A stretch of 64,000 nt of DNA from positions 20,053,001-20,117,000 of the forward strand of contig OZ005618.1 of assembly GCA_963930655.1 (NCBI GenBank), read 5' to 3'. Origin of the DNA: Myrica gale. Taxonomy: Eukaryota; Streptophyta; Magnoliopsida; Fagales; Myricaceae. Below, piece by piece: positions 34,791 through 47,000 of the stretch. Both the position numbers and the translations under genes were made by a program. Numbering within the stretch: the first letter of the stretch is position 1; each line of letters begins with the position of its first letter. The notes beneath the pieces are model-generated. The model was not told the origin of the DNA and did no database searches. It saw only the letters and a list, made by a program, of their open reading frames with translations.

Positions 34791-36445
34791 CATAATTTCT
34801 GCACATTTTCACCCATAATTGCATTCCATCTACTCATGCCATTTGAAATTTATCAGAGCACATCAATAAGTGTCCTCAAAACAACTTAATTAACGTACCA
34901 GACCACCATAGCACCATCATTATCATCATTGTGACATGGCAGGGAATAAACAACGATTAAGTTATTGAAATTACGCCTATCGAACCAGGGGAAGGGAAGG
35001 AAGGTAACTTACCTCATTACAAGAAATGGATGAACAATGACGTAGACGTAGAAGTAACTCCAATATGGAAGCATAATTATGAAGAACCCGTCCTTGCTCA
35101 ACAAATTGATCAAACTTCACCTGAAAGAATTGTGTATCAAAATGTTACTCTAAAATTTGTCCCATATAGGCCATCGCGTATAATTGAAAGTGAAGCATAG
35201 AAGATAACCATACATCAATAAGAAATCCTATAAGCAACACCTGACAAATGTACAAGTGCAGATAAGTGGTTGCTAGTCTTAAGAGTGGCCAATCATGCAT
35301 AGATGCTGAAGGGTAGGACCAGGTAAACCACACCTGCTGAGAACTACTTAAGTGGGACCAGCACCAGATGATTACTCTTTCTAATCTATATTACAAATGA
35401 GAAGATACCTTGGATTTCTTAAACAAGGCCTCATAGAAGTCTTTCTCAGTTTTTGTGAGTTCGCAATAGATAACCTGAATATCAGCTGGAGGAAGAACAA
35501 GAATAGGCCTGCAAAGAAACAAGATTATTTAGAGCAGACCAAAGAGAATGTTGATAGAAGTTGCTATTACCCACCTGCCTTCTTGATCAGTGCTACTTTT
35601 TGTTCTCCTCAACATGATTGGCTTTAAAATGGACTGGACCAACTTCCACCCTCTCTCATCACCCTCCTCAAATGGTTTTTGAATGAGTTTGTTCCACCTA
35701 GAATACACAGGACAAAAAAAATCTCCCCAGTCATCTACATTAACTGCCTGAGAGGAGACTATCACAACGGTCATGCCACTTCAAATCACAGTGAGGAGAT
35801 GATAGGAAATTAGAAAGAGTTTCCGCTTAGACATATAAAAGACGAATGCATGCGTGTGCACAAACACTATAAAACCCCAAGAACATGGTGTTCTATGTGG
35901 CTAAATTCGTACCATGAACCATAGAGCAGAAAAAGGTGTAATCATAGTGCAGAACTCAACAGAGGCGTCCTTTTGAGTTTGCCCATATTTGTTTGATCAA
36001 AGGCTTAGTCTATTGTGCATAACGGGGATAAAAAACACCTTTCCCAAACTACAGAAAAGCATCTTCTTCAATCCTAAAGAGCTTCTCAATAGAGTTGATA
36101 CTTTAAAAACAATATGATAATTGTTCAGCATAGCAAAATTTGCTTTTAGTCATTAAACATATCTAAATAAAAAATGAAGAAAATATCCTGGGTTTAATGG
36201 AAATACTTAAAATGAATGCAGAACCTCAGGGCACTAGCACCTAATGCTGAACCAAAAAATTCATCTTACGGGGAGGCTTGGATCAGAAACATAAAAAATT
36301 AAAAACGGCCATTACCAATTTTGGGAACCTAAGATCATAAAATGCTCTTTAAACGCTGAAAATGGAGGCAAAACTTCCATACCCAAGTCCCCCATGGTTC
36401 CACCTTCAAAAACCTCAGAAGACTGTAAATGTCCTCCAGGTTGTT

Positions 36446-37470
36446 CTGTGATGGAAAAGTTATGTCAGGATGCATAACATGAAAGTAGCATAGTAATTCA
36501 AAATATAAGAATAGGTTTGTCATAAATTGAAGTTATATTAGAGGAGGTATAATAATTAATTTTGATAATTTAAAGACGTGGTGTGATAAAATCGATAATT
36601 TGTACCTTTAAGCAATATTGACCCAATTACGATAAAAATTTACCAAACAATCAAGAATCTTTTTCTAATTATGCTCGTACAGGATTCGAAACACTAGTTG
36701 TTAGAAATAAAAATTTAAACTTTGATAAGTGAAACATCTAATTATGGGAATACCCAATTGAATTTATTATATCTCACTTTTAATTTAAAATGTTTACATT
36801 GGGGCTATTTATAAGCCACTAATTGCAAATGCCAACACTAGTAACCATGCAAAATCACATTCCTCGACCACATCATTTGACAAAAATTGGCAAGTGAAAA
36901 ATCCGGTCTAGAGGGATTGAATAGGTGTTACCTCTATATTTAAAATCAATACCAATTTTAAACAAATTTTAAAAATTGTTGAGTCTAGAAATGAATAATA
37001 TTAACTTAATCAACAAAATAAGAATGGACCTGCTAAGGTTAACCCTCAGCCTTTTGAGGTTCTTCTTATAGATTATTTGTGAATAATCGTTCTTCAATGT
37101 CGGAAACTCTAACAGTCAAACTCCTTCAGCGCTCTAAAGGCTTCACAAAGGAAGGTTGGCTACTACGGTGATTGAATCTGAATAAAATCTTATTGGTTTA
37201 TGAGCAAGAATCTCTAAATGATTTTATCTCTCAAATGAAGCTTGAATAAAATATGAAATGCCCTCAATCAGGTTTCTTGGTCGACCTATCAAAGTACTTT
37301 ACAAAGTTGATTGAGTTTCAAATCAAGTGAAATTTTGAAAAGGAGGGAATTTTTCAAAATCCTCAAAGCTGGCTCGGGCTAAGGTCGGGCGATAGGCGAG
37401 CAAGTTATAATCCGGGCGGGGGGCCTTGACCCTTCAACTTCCTAATGTAATTGTGTTGTCTTAGCATGAT
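36446..37470. other. Intergenic, nothing recognised
   Basis: This is where the 5' exons of the RAD5-like gene would be expected. None is found (no DEGH or Walker A wording on the minus strand). A short GC-rich patch lies at 37,380-37,430. Confidence 0.6.
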
Positions 37471-37479
37471 ATAATGTAA

Positions 37480-38345
37480 GGGTTCCGTTACTGTCATTAG
37501 CGCTATTGTTCTGGGCAATTATAAGCGACGACCCAAATTTAAAGATGGAGATCCAACGGCCCAGGAGATGACATGTCAATTAAAATGCCCCTAACCCGTT
37601 TTGAGCTTCAAACCAACCCGTTTGCTTTTGACCCGCGGGTTTGAACCAAACTGCACCCTTCTCTTCATTTCGGTTACTGTCATTCCGCAGGAGCTCTTCA
37701 TCTCGATTGCTTTTGACCCGCGGGTTTGAACCAAATTGCACCCCTTTTACACCGTAAATGTAGAGTACCTGCATAAGGGTAGCATACGAAGAATCCTAGA
37801 GCCTAAATTACACAAGAAGCTGGTTCTTCGACACTCACGTGAAAGGGTGATCTACGACCAAACTATATTGGTTGCGACATGAACCAACCAAGATTTTTCT
37901 TATTGTGTTAGGGGATAAAGAAACGAGCACTTCTAAAAAACTTGGTTGGAGGTTGTATTGCCACGTTTGTAAGATGTGCAAAAGAATGATTGTCATCTTC
38001 ATGTGAAGCTCTGTATGAGTTTTTCCACAAAAAGAGGTGCATACGCACAAAGTGCAGGAGTTTTTTTCTGAGTACAAAGTGCAGGAGTTTGATATAGAAG
38101 AAACTGCGGTGAGGGGCGAGCTGGGCGGCGACAGGCGAGCTGCTGCTTCAGATCTGAGATGCAGGCGAAATGCATGTCTTGAAGAATATGGGTGAAATCG
38201 CGGGTCACTCATAAAACGGGTCGGGCGCAGGCAACATGATTTTCAATGACGTGGCAGTACAAGAACCGCTGGATTGTAAAATTTAAATCTGGACCGTCTC
38301 TCATAATTGCCCATAACAATAGTGCACATGACAGTAACCGAACCC
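37480..38345. mobile_element. Mutator-like element, non-autonomous
   Basis: 866 bp. Terminal inverted repeats of about 100 bp: the left starts GGGTTCCGTTACTGTCAT and the reversed right end starts GGGTTCGGTTACTGTCAT, with further shared GGGCAATTAT and AACCCGTTTT-type stretches. It is flanked by an exact 9-bp direct repeat, ATAATGTAA, at 37,471-37,479 and 38,346-38,354. The interior has a duplicated segment of about 37 bp (GCTTTTGACCCGCGGGTTTG at about 37,623 and 37,708) and a minus-strand ORF of 125 codons (37,835-38,212) of unknown origin. No MURA-like transposase. It could be a Pack-MULE carrying a host fragment. Confidence 0.9.
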
Positions 38346-38833
38346 ATAATGTAATTGCTACTGAGTATCAACATATTGTATGGTATTACTATAATACAGA
38401 AGTTGTAGGGTTAACATGTTCGTGTATAACATCAAACCAAAGAAAAATGAGTTTTGAGATCATAAACAATAGAAGACTGCCATACATCTCCAATCACCAT
38501 TCTTTTCGTGGGACTGATTAATTACGTTAAACAAAATCAATTAGGCCTCAATAGCTAGAAGATTAAGCATTCAAATATAGAACCATAAAAATTAATACAA
38601 CTTTAGAAGGGATAGAAAACTATAAGCAAGGCCTTGGACTCAAATTTATGAAGTTCACAACCACTTCCATATTTATTTTTTTAGACGATTTTAAATAAGT
38701 GTAATTTTTTTTATAAGCTCGACTATTTTAAATAACAAGTCAGACTCTTAACTATTTCCCCCTAAATTAAGATTCTAGCTTGTAGACCGGTAGTGACCGT
38801 TGCCAATAACCTCCATGTAACTTCCGAGGTTTC

Positions 38834-38871
38834 GGCGGGAAACGCCATTGAAGTGGGAAGTTATTCCCGCC
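38834..38871. promoter_or_regulatory. Inverted pair of E2F-type sites
   Basis: GGCGGGAAAC at 38,834-38,843 and TTCCCGCC at 38,864-38,871 are two good matches to the plant E2F consensus in opposite orientation, 20 bp apart. A TATA-like ACTATAAATT lies about 45 bp further along the plus strand. The gene served is unclear. A plus-strand 84-codon ORF (38,793-39,047) overlaps, but I doubt that it is real. Confidence 0.4.
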
Positions 38872-41075
38872 ATTCTGGTCCAATTTGCCTCTCATCGCTT
38901 TGTGTTCCGATGTTAGCTAACTATAAATTTGTCGTACCAACTTCAAATTACGGGTATTTTCTAAAATCTCCCTGGTTCGGAACGAACTCTGAGTCGACTC
39001 CCTGTTCTCCGAGTCAACCAAACTCGCGGGCTAAAGGCTTTACTTAATTCGTACTTCTACTGTAGCCTTCGTTTGGGATTTATAGCAAAATATTTTCGGG
39101 CTGCGGACTTATCGTTGCTTGAATGAAAAAAATAAAAATAATAAGAGAAAAAGCATGTCGGCTGAATTTAAAAAACTTTGGCCATGTTATTTAGATCTCA
39201 AAACAGTTTTTGTGTTTGTATTTTTTTTAAAGTAATGTAGATTTTTTTGGAATTGATGAAAAATGTGTTAAAGTTGTTAGAGTTTGTAAAAAGTTATTAG
39301 GATTGGTGAATTAGTATTGGAATGGGTGAAATATTTTTCAGGTAGGCACGTTTGCAAAGCTAATTTTTATAAAATTTGTGTAACTTTTACGACTTTTTAG
39401 ATGCATGAAATTTTTACCATTTTTTCGGTTTTTACACTAGTTAAAGGACCTATAACAATATTATTTCTCTTTTAATTTTAATTAATAATAATAATAACTT
39501 CAAAATCCTCTTTTTTCTCACCATTAAATTATTTATTTCCGTTAAAAAAATTTACTCAAATTATCTCTTTCTTTACTTTTTTCATCAACTTTATTTTTCT
39601 ACCACTTTCTCAATTAACTCAATAAAATTTCAATCTTCTCAATTTTCACAACATTCTCTAAGGCCATGTTCAGTTGCAAAAAAATATTCTAGAATACAAT
39701 AGGATTCGACAAATATATAAAATGAACATAAAAATCTCAAAAATTTATACAAAAACACCAATACTTTTTACACAATCTGCAACTACTTTTTACACAATCT
39801 CCAACAACTTTTAACACAACTCTAATACCTTTTCAAAAAAAAATTATAATAAATATGATCTCTATATTTTTCACCTAACTCCAATATTTTTATCATGATA
39901 TTTCCTTTCCCTTTGATCTTTTGAGCTACAAGTATAAGTGGAAAAGAGTATAGGTTGTTCTTTCAATGAACTTCTTATTTATTTAGAAAAAAATCACTTT
40001 GTGCTTTTGAATTATAAGTTCAATTTGGGAGTTTACAACCATGTTCATTACATTAAGCCATACAACGATCAAAACTCCTCAATGTGCTCTCTCAAGTAAG
40101 ATATGATCCTCAAGTCGTACCATGTATTATAAATAGGTCATGTGAAGTGATTTTGGCAGTCATATCTTATTTCATAGTGTAGATTAATAAATCTTAATAG
40201 TTCAGACTCCTAAAATGACATTAACATCATAGTTTAAGAATACAAAATGAAGTTTCTCCTATTTTATTTAAGTAAATTAATATTTATAGTTTGGATTTAA
40301 ATCAAAATTTGTGTACCATAAAATTTGGAGCTTGTGTAAATTTTTAGTCAATAATATGCATTTATTTTTTATTATATATACAATTGTTGTCAACAGTGTA
40401 AATTGCAAAAAAAAAAGATAGGAAATGAGAATCAGCAGTTCCATATGAGGACGCCCACACCTTGTATAATTCTTTGGATTCAAAATTCAAAATTTAATTT
40501 ATTTTTTATGCGGTGAAACAATATTATTACTGAAAGAAACAAGCACTGCTATCCTATGTATTTTTTATGCCATGACTCAACCGCGTTTGCTTTCAACTCG
40601 GACTCGGCGAGCGAGTCCCGAGTCATATTTACCACCCGACGCGCTAATAATGAACTTGGTAGAAGAGTGAATAGAGGCTGTGGTTCTCTCCTATTAGGGC
40701 TCTCCTCTCTCTATATCGCTCTCTCGCTCTACACCCAATAGCCGCATAGACGTTTCCAATGGTAGTTATCGAAACCTAAACAGGTATTCTCGATTCATTA
40801 ACCAACGAAACAATTCCGATATCCCAATCTATTCCTCGAAACATCCAGTTTTTTTCTAGTTTCACACAAATACCAAGCCTGATTTGTTGGGATTATTGTG
40901 ATCGATTCGTTTTTTGATTTCGTTTGTAGGAGTGGCACAAAACCCTAATTTTTTCGCAGCACTTCAAATGAGGTATTTATACTTATAGATAAAACAGAGA
41001 AAATAGAGGGAGAATTTGCAGCGGTTTGGTTCGGATTTGGGGTCCGATTCACTCATGCTTTAGATTGGTTGGATA
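38872..41075. other. Upstream region and 5' leader of the PTM-like gene
   Basis: AT-rich repeats at about 39,180-39,350 and 39,660-39,880 share wording (ACACAATCTCCAACA-type) with repeats near 31,220 and 23,700. 40,690-40,740 is a CT-rich leader-like patch with TATATCGC. A plausible leader intron runs 40,784-40,929 (CAG/GTATTC ... TTTGTAG/GAG). Confidence 0.45.
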
Positions 41076-44000
41076 ATGGAGCCTCCCGTGGCTAGATCGA
41101 GGGGTCGACCAAGGAAACGGAGGCGAGACGAGGCTGAAAACGATACCCCGGGGCCTGAAACCAAGAACCGGGCGGTGGAGACGAAACCCGTGGCTTTGGT
41201 GGGACGGTACGTGCTGAAGGAATTCGAGGGCAGCGGGATTTTTCTCGGGAAAGTCGTACATTACGACCAGGGTTTGTATAGGGTCAATTACGAGGATGGA
41301 GATTGCGAGGACTTGGAGAGCAGAGAGATTCGTGGGTTTGTTTTGGGTGATAATGATTTCGACGATGATTTGGGCAGGAGGAAGAAGAAGTTAGAAGAGT
41401 TAATCTCGAAAATTAGTGCAAACAATAAGAGGGAATCGGATAAGAAAATATTGGAGTCGACAAATGCAGGGGATAAGGTTGAAACATCTATACTGAGTGA
41501 GGTGAGTGGTGGATTGACAACTGAAGATGATGGGGGAGAGGTTGAAGTTGATGCCGATTCGTCAACTGATTCGTGTGAGTATGTTAGGGATGGGGATAGG
41601 GATTTGGGTTTTGATTTAGAGACCCCACCCATCCCACCACCTGAGTTGCCACCTTCTTCGGGAACCATAGGTGTGCCAGAGCAGTATGTTTCCTACCTTT
41701 TCTCGGTTTATGGTTTCTTGCGGTCGTTTAGTATCCCTTTGTTTTTGAGCCCGTTCACTTTAGATGATTTTGTGGGGTCGCTTAATTGTTGTGTTGCAAA
41801 CACATTGTTGGATGCCGTTCACGTTGTTTTGATGCGTACGTTGAGGCGTCGTCTTGAAACTCTGTCATCGGATGGCTTTGAGCTTGCCTCAAAATGCTTG
41901 AGGTACGTTTATTGTTTTTTTTCCCTTTTCCTTCTTCTTTCTTTTTTTCAGCGATCAAAATGTCTGAGATACTTGTCTTCATATCTTTATGTCTTTGGTC
42001 CACACTAGTTTTCCTTTTTTAGTGGATATTAGAATTTATAAGGAAATTTTCATGCAGTTCCTTTTGGTTGCTAAGGAAGGTGCAATATGTCAATTAGATT
42101 TTACTACATCTGGGACTGTAGGAAACCATGTTGTGTATTCAAGCTGTGTCAGATGCATCTATTTCATTGGAGTGGTTTATTGCATTCTTTAAAACTCAAA
42201 GCACTAATCTTGCAAGATGTAATGTATAAATTATTTTCTCTATTAACTAGCAATTGAGCATATATGTTGTCTATGCAGTTTTGTGGTATCTCCATACTGA
42301 TCCTTCCATCTTGTATTAGAAGTTAAAAGCAATTTTTTTTCGCATCAGCATGTATCAATATTTTAATGGTAAGAAAATGTCTGAAAGATGTTTCTACTGC
42401 AACTATCCGTGCTTAAAATTTGGTTTTCGCCCCCCTTTTTCTGGATCTTTCAGGTGCAGCGATTGGAGCTTGCTTGATACATTGACTTGGCCTGTTTACT
42501 TGGTCCACTATTTAACAATATTGGGATACACGAGTGGACCTGAGTGGAGTGGATTTTACGATGAGGTTTTGGTCCGTGAGTATTATTCCTTACCTGCCGG
42601 AAGGAAGTTAACGATTTTGCAAATCCTGTGTGATGATGTCTTAGATTCTGCTGAGATAAGAGCTGAGATTGACACGCGTGAAGAATCAGAAGTTGGGTTA
42701 GACTATGATACAGAAGAAACCAATTCTCAAGAGAATGGGCCTAGAAGGGTCCATCCCAGATATTCTAAAACTTCTGCTTGCAAAGAAAGAGAAGCTATGG
42801 AAATTAATTTAGAAACCCACAAGATGAAGTCACCTGGTAACTTAAATGCTTCAGGTTTCAAAAGTACCAAACAGGATGTGGATGCTGATGATGTCGATGT
42901 GGATAGAAATGGAGATGAATGCCGTCTTTGTGGCATGGATGGGATGTTGCTTTGCTGTGATGGGTGCCCATCAGCATACCATTCGAGGTGTATAGGTGTG
43001 ATGAAAATGTTTATACCAGATGGGCCATGGTACTGTTCCGAGTGCACTATTAATAAGATTGGGCCACCTATTGCAATGGGAACATCCCTCAAGGGTGCTA
43101 AAGTATTCGGAATGGATTTGTATGAGCGGATCTTCTTGGGTGCTTGCAACCACCTACTAGTGTATGTTTTCAACTCTTTGTTGTATGCCCAATTTCTTAT
43201 TATTGATTAAAGTATGCAGAATATTTATTTTACTTGTTTTAAACGGAATCATTACTGTTTTCTAGCTTTGTCAACCACTTGGTTTTTGGATTTTAGTCCT
43301 TGACTCCCATCCTGTCTCAGATTTGCTCTTCAATTGTATTGCTTGAATTCTCTGCTTGGTTTTGAAATGCTGTTCAATCCATAATGAGCTTATGATCAAT
43401 GAAATTGATCATTGCAGGCTTAGGTCTTCCATAAACACAAAACCATGTTTCAGATATTACAACCAGAATGACATTCCAAAAGTCCTGGGGGTCCTTTGTT
43501 CATCTGTGCAGCATACAGCTTTATACATGGAGATGTGCAAGGCAATTTTGCAATATTGGTGTATCCCAGAAAGTGTCTTCTCTCTTCCAGTGATGAATGA
43601 AACTTGTATAAATGTAGCTAGCTTAAAGCAAGACGCAAACTTTTCTACTGTATCACTCCCTCCTGGTGCGGAAAAGCAAAAATTTCTTGCTACTATTGAG
43701 GATGAGAATTATATGCATAGTGGTAATCAAAGCAGCATAGATAAAGTGGCAGTATCATGTCCTGGGACCTCCGCGGATTGGATTACTAGGTGCGAATTTC
43801 CTAAGCCTCCTAGCAGTGGTGACACAAGACGATATGACTGCCCACCTATGGATATGAACTTGACTGGGAGGATTAAAGTTGAGTCTGCCATTTCTAATAG
43901 TTCAGACAGCCAGCATGCTGATCCATCAGACTTAACACACCAATGTTTGGCTGATAGAGCAGGTGCTGTAGACCTTGCTACATGCACCTCCAGAAACAGC

Positions 44001-47000
44001 AATGGCAGTTATAATGGACATGGGAATGGTATATATTATCCTATGTATCTTGTCTCTCAAAGCAAGGAGGGCAATCGAGCAGGTTTTGGAAAGAGGGACA
44101 GCAACTCAGTTGCTGATTTCTTATACTTGGGGTCTTTCTATAAACCTCAGGCATACATAAATAACTATATTCATGGAGATTTTGCTGCATCTGCTACTGC
44201 TAGACTAGCAGTTCTTTCATCAGAGGAAACTCGGGTCTCAGAGGTTCATGCTTCTGAAAATTCAAGAAAAGTTGTATCTTATAACAATCTTTTGCAAGCA
44301 AAAGCATTCTCATTAACAGCCTCTCGTTTCTTCTGGCCAAGTTCTGAAAAGAAGCTTGTAGAGGTTCCAAGGGAGAGGTGTGGTTGGTGTCTTTCTTGCA
44401 AGGCCTCTGTTTCAAGCAAGAGGGGATGCATGTTAAACCATGCTTGCTTGTGTGCCACAAAAGGGGCTATGAAGATCCTTGCGAACCTTCGCCCAATTAA
44501 GAGTGGAGAAGGGGGTCTTGCTAGCATTGCAACGTATATTCTTTATTTGGAGGAGAGCTTACGCGGTCTGATGGTTGGCCCCTTTAGGAGTGCTAGTTAC
44601 AGAAAGCAGTGGCATAAACGGGTAGAGCATGCTTCAACATGCCATGCGTTAAAAGCTCTTTTACTTCAAGTACGTGCTTTTGTTTGTTGGTGTACTTGGT
44701 TTTTGTGAATATTCTAGTTGGTATTTTTTTTCTAGGTACTATTTGGCCTAGTAACCCAACTTTTTCCTGTTGCAACAGGAATTTCATATTATGCCAACAC
44801 TTCTAGGATCTACCTGCTTTTTGTTTCAACTTTTGTTTGTTAGGTTCTAAATGAAATTGTATCTCTGATTTCTTGAGCTTTATCTGAAGTGACATCACTA
44901 GTAGTTCTATGGGAATTGAGATGTTAAATTAGGGGCCTGAGAACCCAATTGTAGGGGCTTGCGTGTAACATCATCAGACTCTGCAACCTGTGGATGGGCT
45001 TCTTTCGTAGTTTGGTTATTGAGGCTAAGACGTTTCACTTCTTAGTTGCAGAGTTCTCTTCGAGTTGGGAGGTATGGGGTGGTTTGGATGGCCAACATTT
45101 TTGGAAAACTTGTGGATTCCAAGGATTTCTCCGAGAGGTTCAACGAATCTTCTCGCGCTTTTCTTGCCTAGCGATGTGCGAATAAGAGCGGGAGGTTCAT
45201 AGCTTTGGTGGAATTTGGGGAGAGACGCCGTCGTGGGGTTGTGATGATTCCGGAGGGGAAGTCCGGCGTTGGGTGGAAGTCTTTTGTTATGATATGTGAA
45301 GAGTTTCTTTCGGTCTCAGACTGCACCATATTTGCGTAGGAGATGTCGTTCTAAACCACAGAGACCACAGGCCCCACCCTCTTGCATCGGAGCTCGCCAA
45401 TGACCGAAAGAAACTCTTCACATTTCATAACAAAAGACTTCCACCCAATGCCGGACTTCCCCTCCGGAATCATCAAAACCCCACAACGGCGTCTCTCCCC
45501 AAATTCCACCAGAGCTATGAACCTCCCGCTCTTATTCGCACATCGTTGGGCAAGAAAAGCACAAGAAGATTCGTTGAACCTCTCCTTGGAATCCACGGAC
45601 TCCACAAGTTTTCCAAAAATGTTGGCGATGCAAACCACCCCATACCTCCCAACTCGAAGAGAACTCTGCAACTGTCTGCTGTGTTTAGTCAACGTGACTA
45701 GGCTAGACGAACTCACTAAGAAGTGAAACGTCTTAGCCTCAATAACCAAACTGCGAAAGAACGCCATCCACAGGTTGCAGAGTCTGATGATGTTACACGC
45801 AAGCCCCTACTATTGGGTTCTCAGGCGGTCCCCTAATTTAACATCTCAATTCCCCATAGAACCGATGCTTTGAAGATTCTGAGCAAGCTCTTGTTAATGT
45901 GATGTTGGGTTATCCCTTTTCTGGTTTTCCGGATTTTCTTGTTTTTATGTGTTAGGGGATCTCAGTATAGTCTCTTGTACTGTCGTCTCCTTCTTTTGTT
46001 TCTTTGTTTTTCTTCTCTTTAATAAGATTGGCTTACTTATCAAAAAAAAAAAAAAGAACCCAATAGTAGGTTTGATGGGGCTACATATAGTTCAGTATTT
46101 GTTTAGTAATTGAGCATTTGATTTGTTGTTCATACCTTGTTGTTCTGTTTTATTTTTTATTTCATGAGACTTTGATCATCATTCATTATATACGAATGTG
46201 CATGTAAGGGTAAAGAATATTTGGGAAGTATGTATTTATTTTGGAGGCTGACTTCATTGTGTCCATTCAAGTGCTTTTGTTTCTTCTCTGTGGCACATCT
46301 TTCATTCATAGCCGAGTGTCTCCCTCTCCCTATTGTCTGCTATTTAAAGTTATGACTGTTCATACATTCTCTCTTTAAATTTGTATGAACATATGCAAAG
46401 GCGAAAATTTATCTCATCCAAATTGCCTCAACAATCTCTTGTTAATTGTGTTTATAAGTACATTTTACTAAGTTGCAAATGCCTTGCGTATACTTGCCAT
46501 CCCTTTTCTGCGATGGAACTAATGTGACCTAGGATCTCGCACTCTACTCCTTGTGTAATGGAAGTGGAAGTTCCATTCACTGCAAGTTACTTTGCGAGCA
46601 TGATTCCCTCATGTATCATGTATAGTTCTGCTGACAATGTCCATCTATATTTGCAGCTGGAGGAACACATCAGCGTTATTGCTCTTTCTGGGGACTGGAT
46701 TAAGCTTGTGGATAGTTTGTTAGCTGAATCTTCTGTGATTCAAAGTGCTCCATGCACTGTTGGAACAACACAGAGACGTGGACTTGGCGGAAGGCGAAAC
46801 AGGAAACAATCTTCTACATCTGAAATGACAGCTGATGGCTGCCCTGACCAAAGTTTTGACTGGTGGCGAGGTGGGAAGCTATCAAAGCTTATATTTCAGA
46901 AAGCAATTTTGCCATGCTCTGTGGTAAAAAAAACAGCTCGTCAAGGTAACTAGCACACGCTAGCTCTTTCTTTCCTGAAAATAATCCTATGGCTTTTCAT

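Larger units (their letters stand above)
30372..36445 (-). pseudogene. RAD5A: RAD5A/SMARCA3-like helicase-RING gene, truncated and disabled
   Basis: Ten exon-like segments on the minus strand: 36383-36445, 35575-35697, 35409-35518, 35013-35120, 32914-33192, 32567-32766, 31936-32029, 31759-31830, 30866-30964, 30372-30494. They encode the second half of a plant RAD5-type SWI2/SNF2 ATPase with an embedded C3HC4 RING (CPICLEAFEDAILTPCAHRLC), then helicase motifs IV-VI ([40 protein letters not shown]), ending RIEELKMLFT. RAD5A acts in error-free post-replication repair. The ATP-binding half is absent upstream of 36,445. Disabling lesions: in exon 32914-33192, TGA where the family has Arg, after NKLAR (before FLKG) and again inside the RING (LLASW-stop-NSTSG), each explained by CGA to TGA; a frameshift in exon 32567-32766 between VTAP and NESRFQ; and a deletion near the end of exon 35013-35120. 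Splice sites are largely intact, so it decayed in place or arose by DNA duplication, not retroposition. Confidence 0.88.

Noticed and set aside
38793-39047. Plus-strand ORF of 84 codons overlapping the E2F-like sites
   Set aside because: No recognisable domain. Its DNA looks more like a promoter than a coding region.
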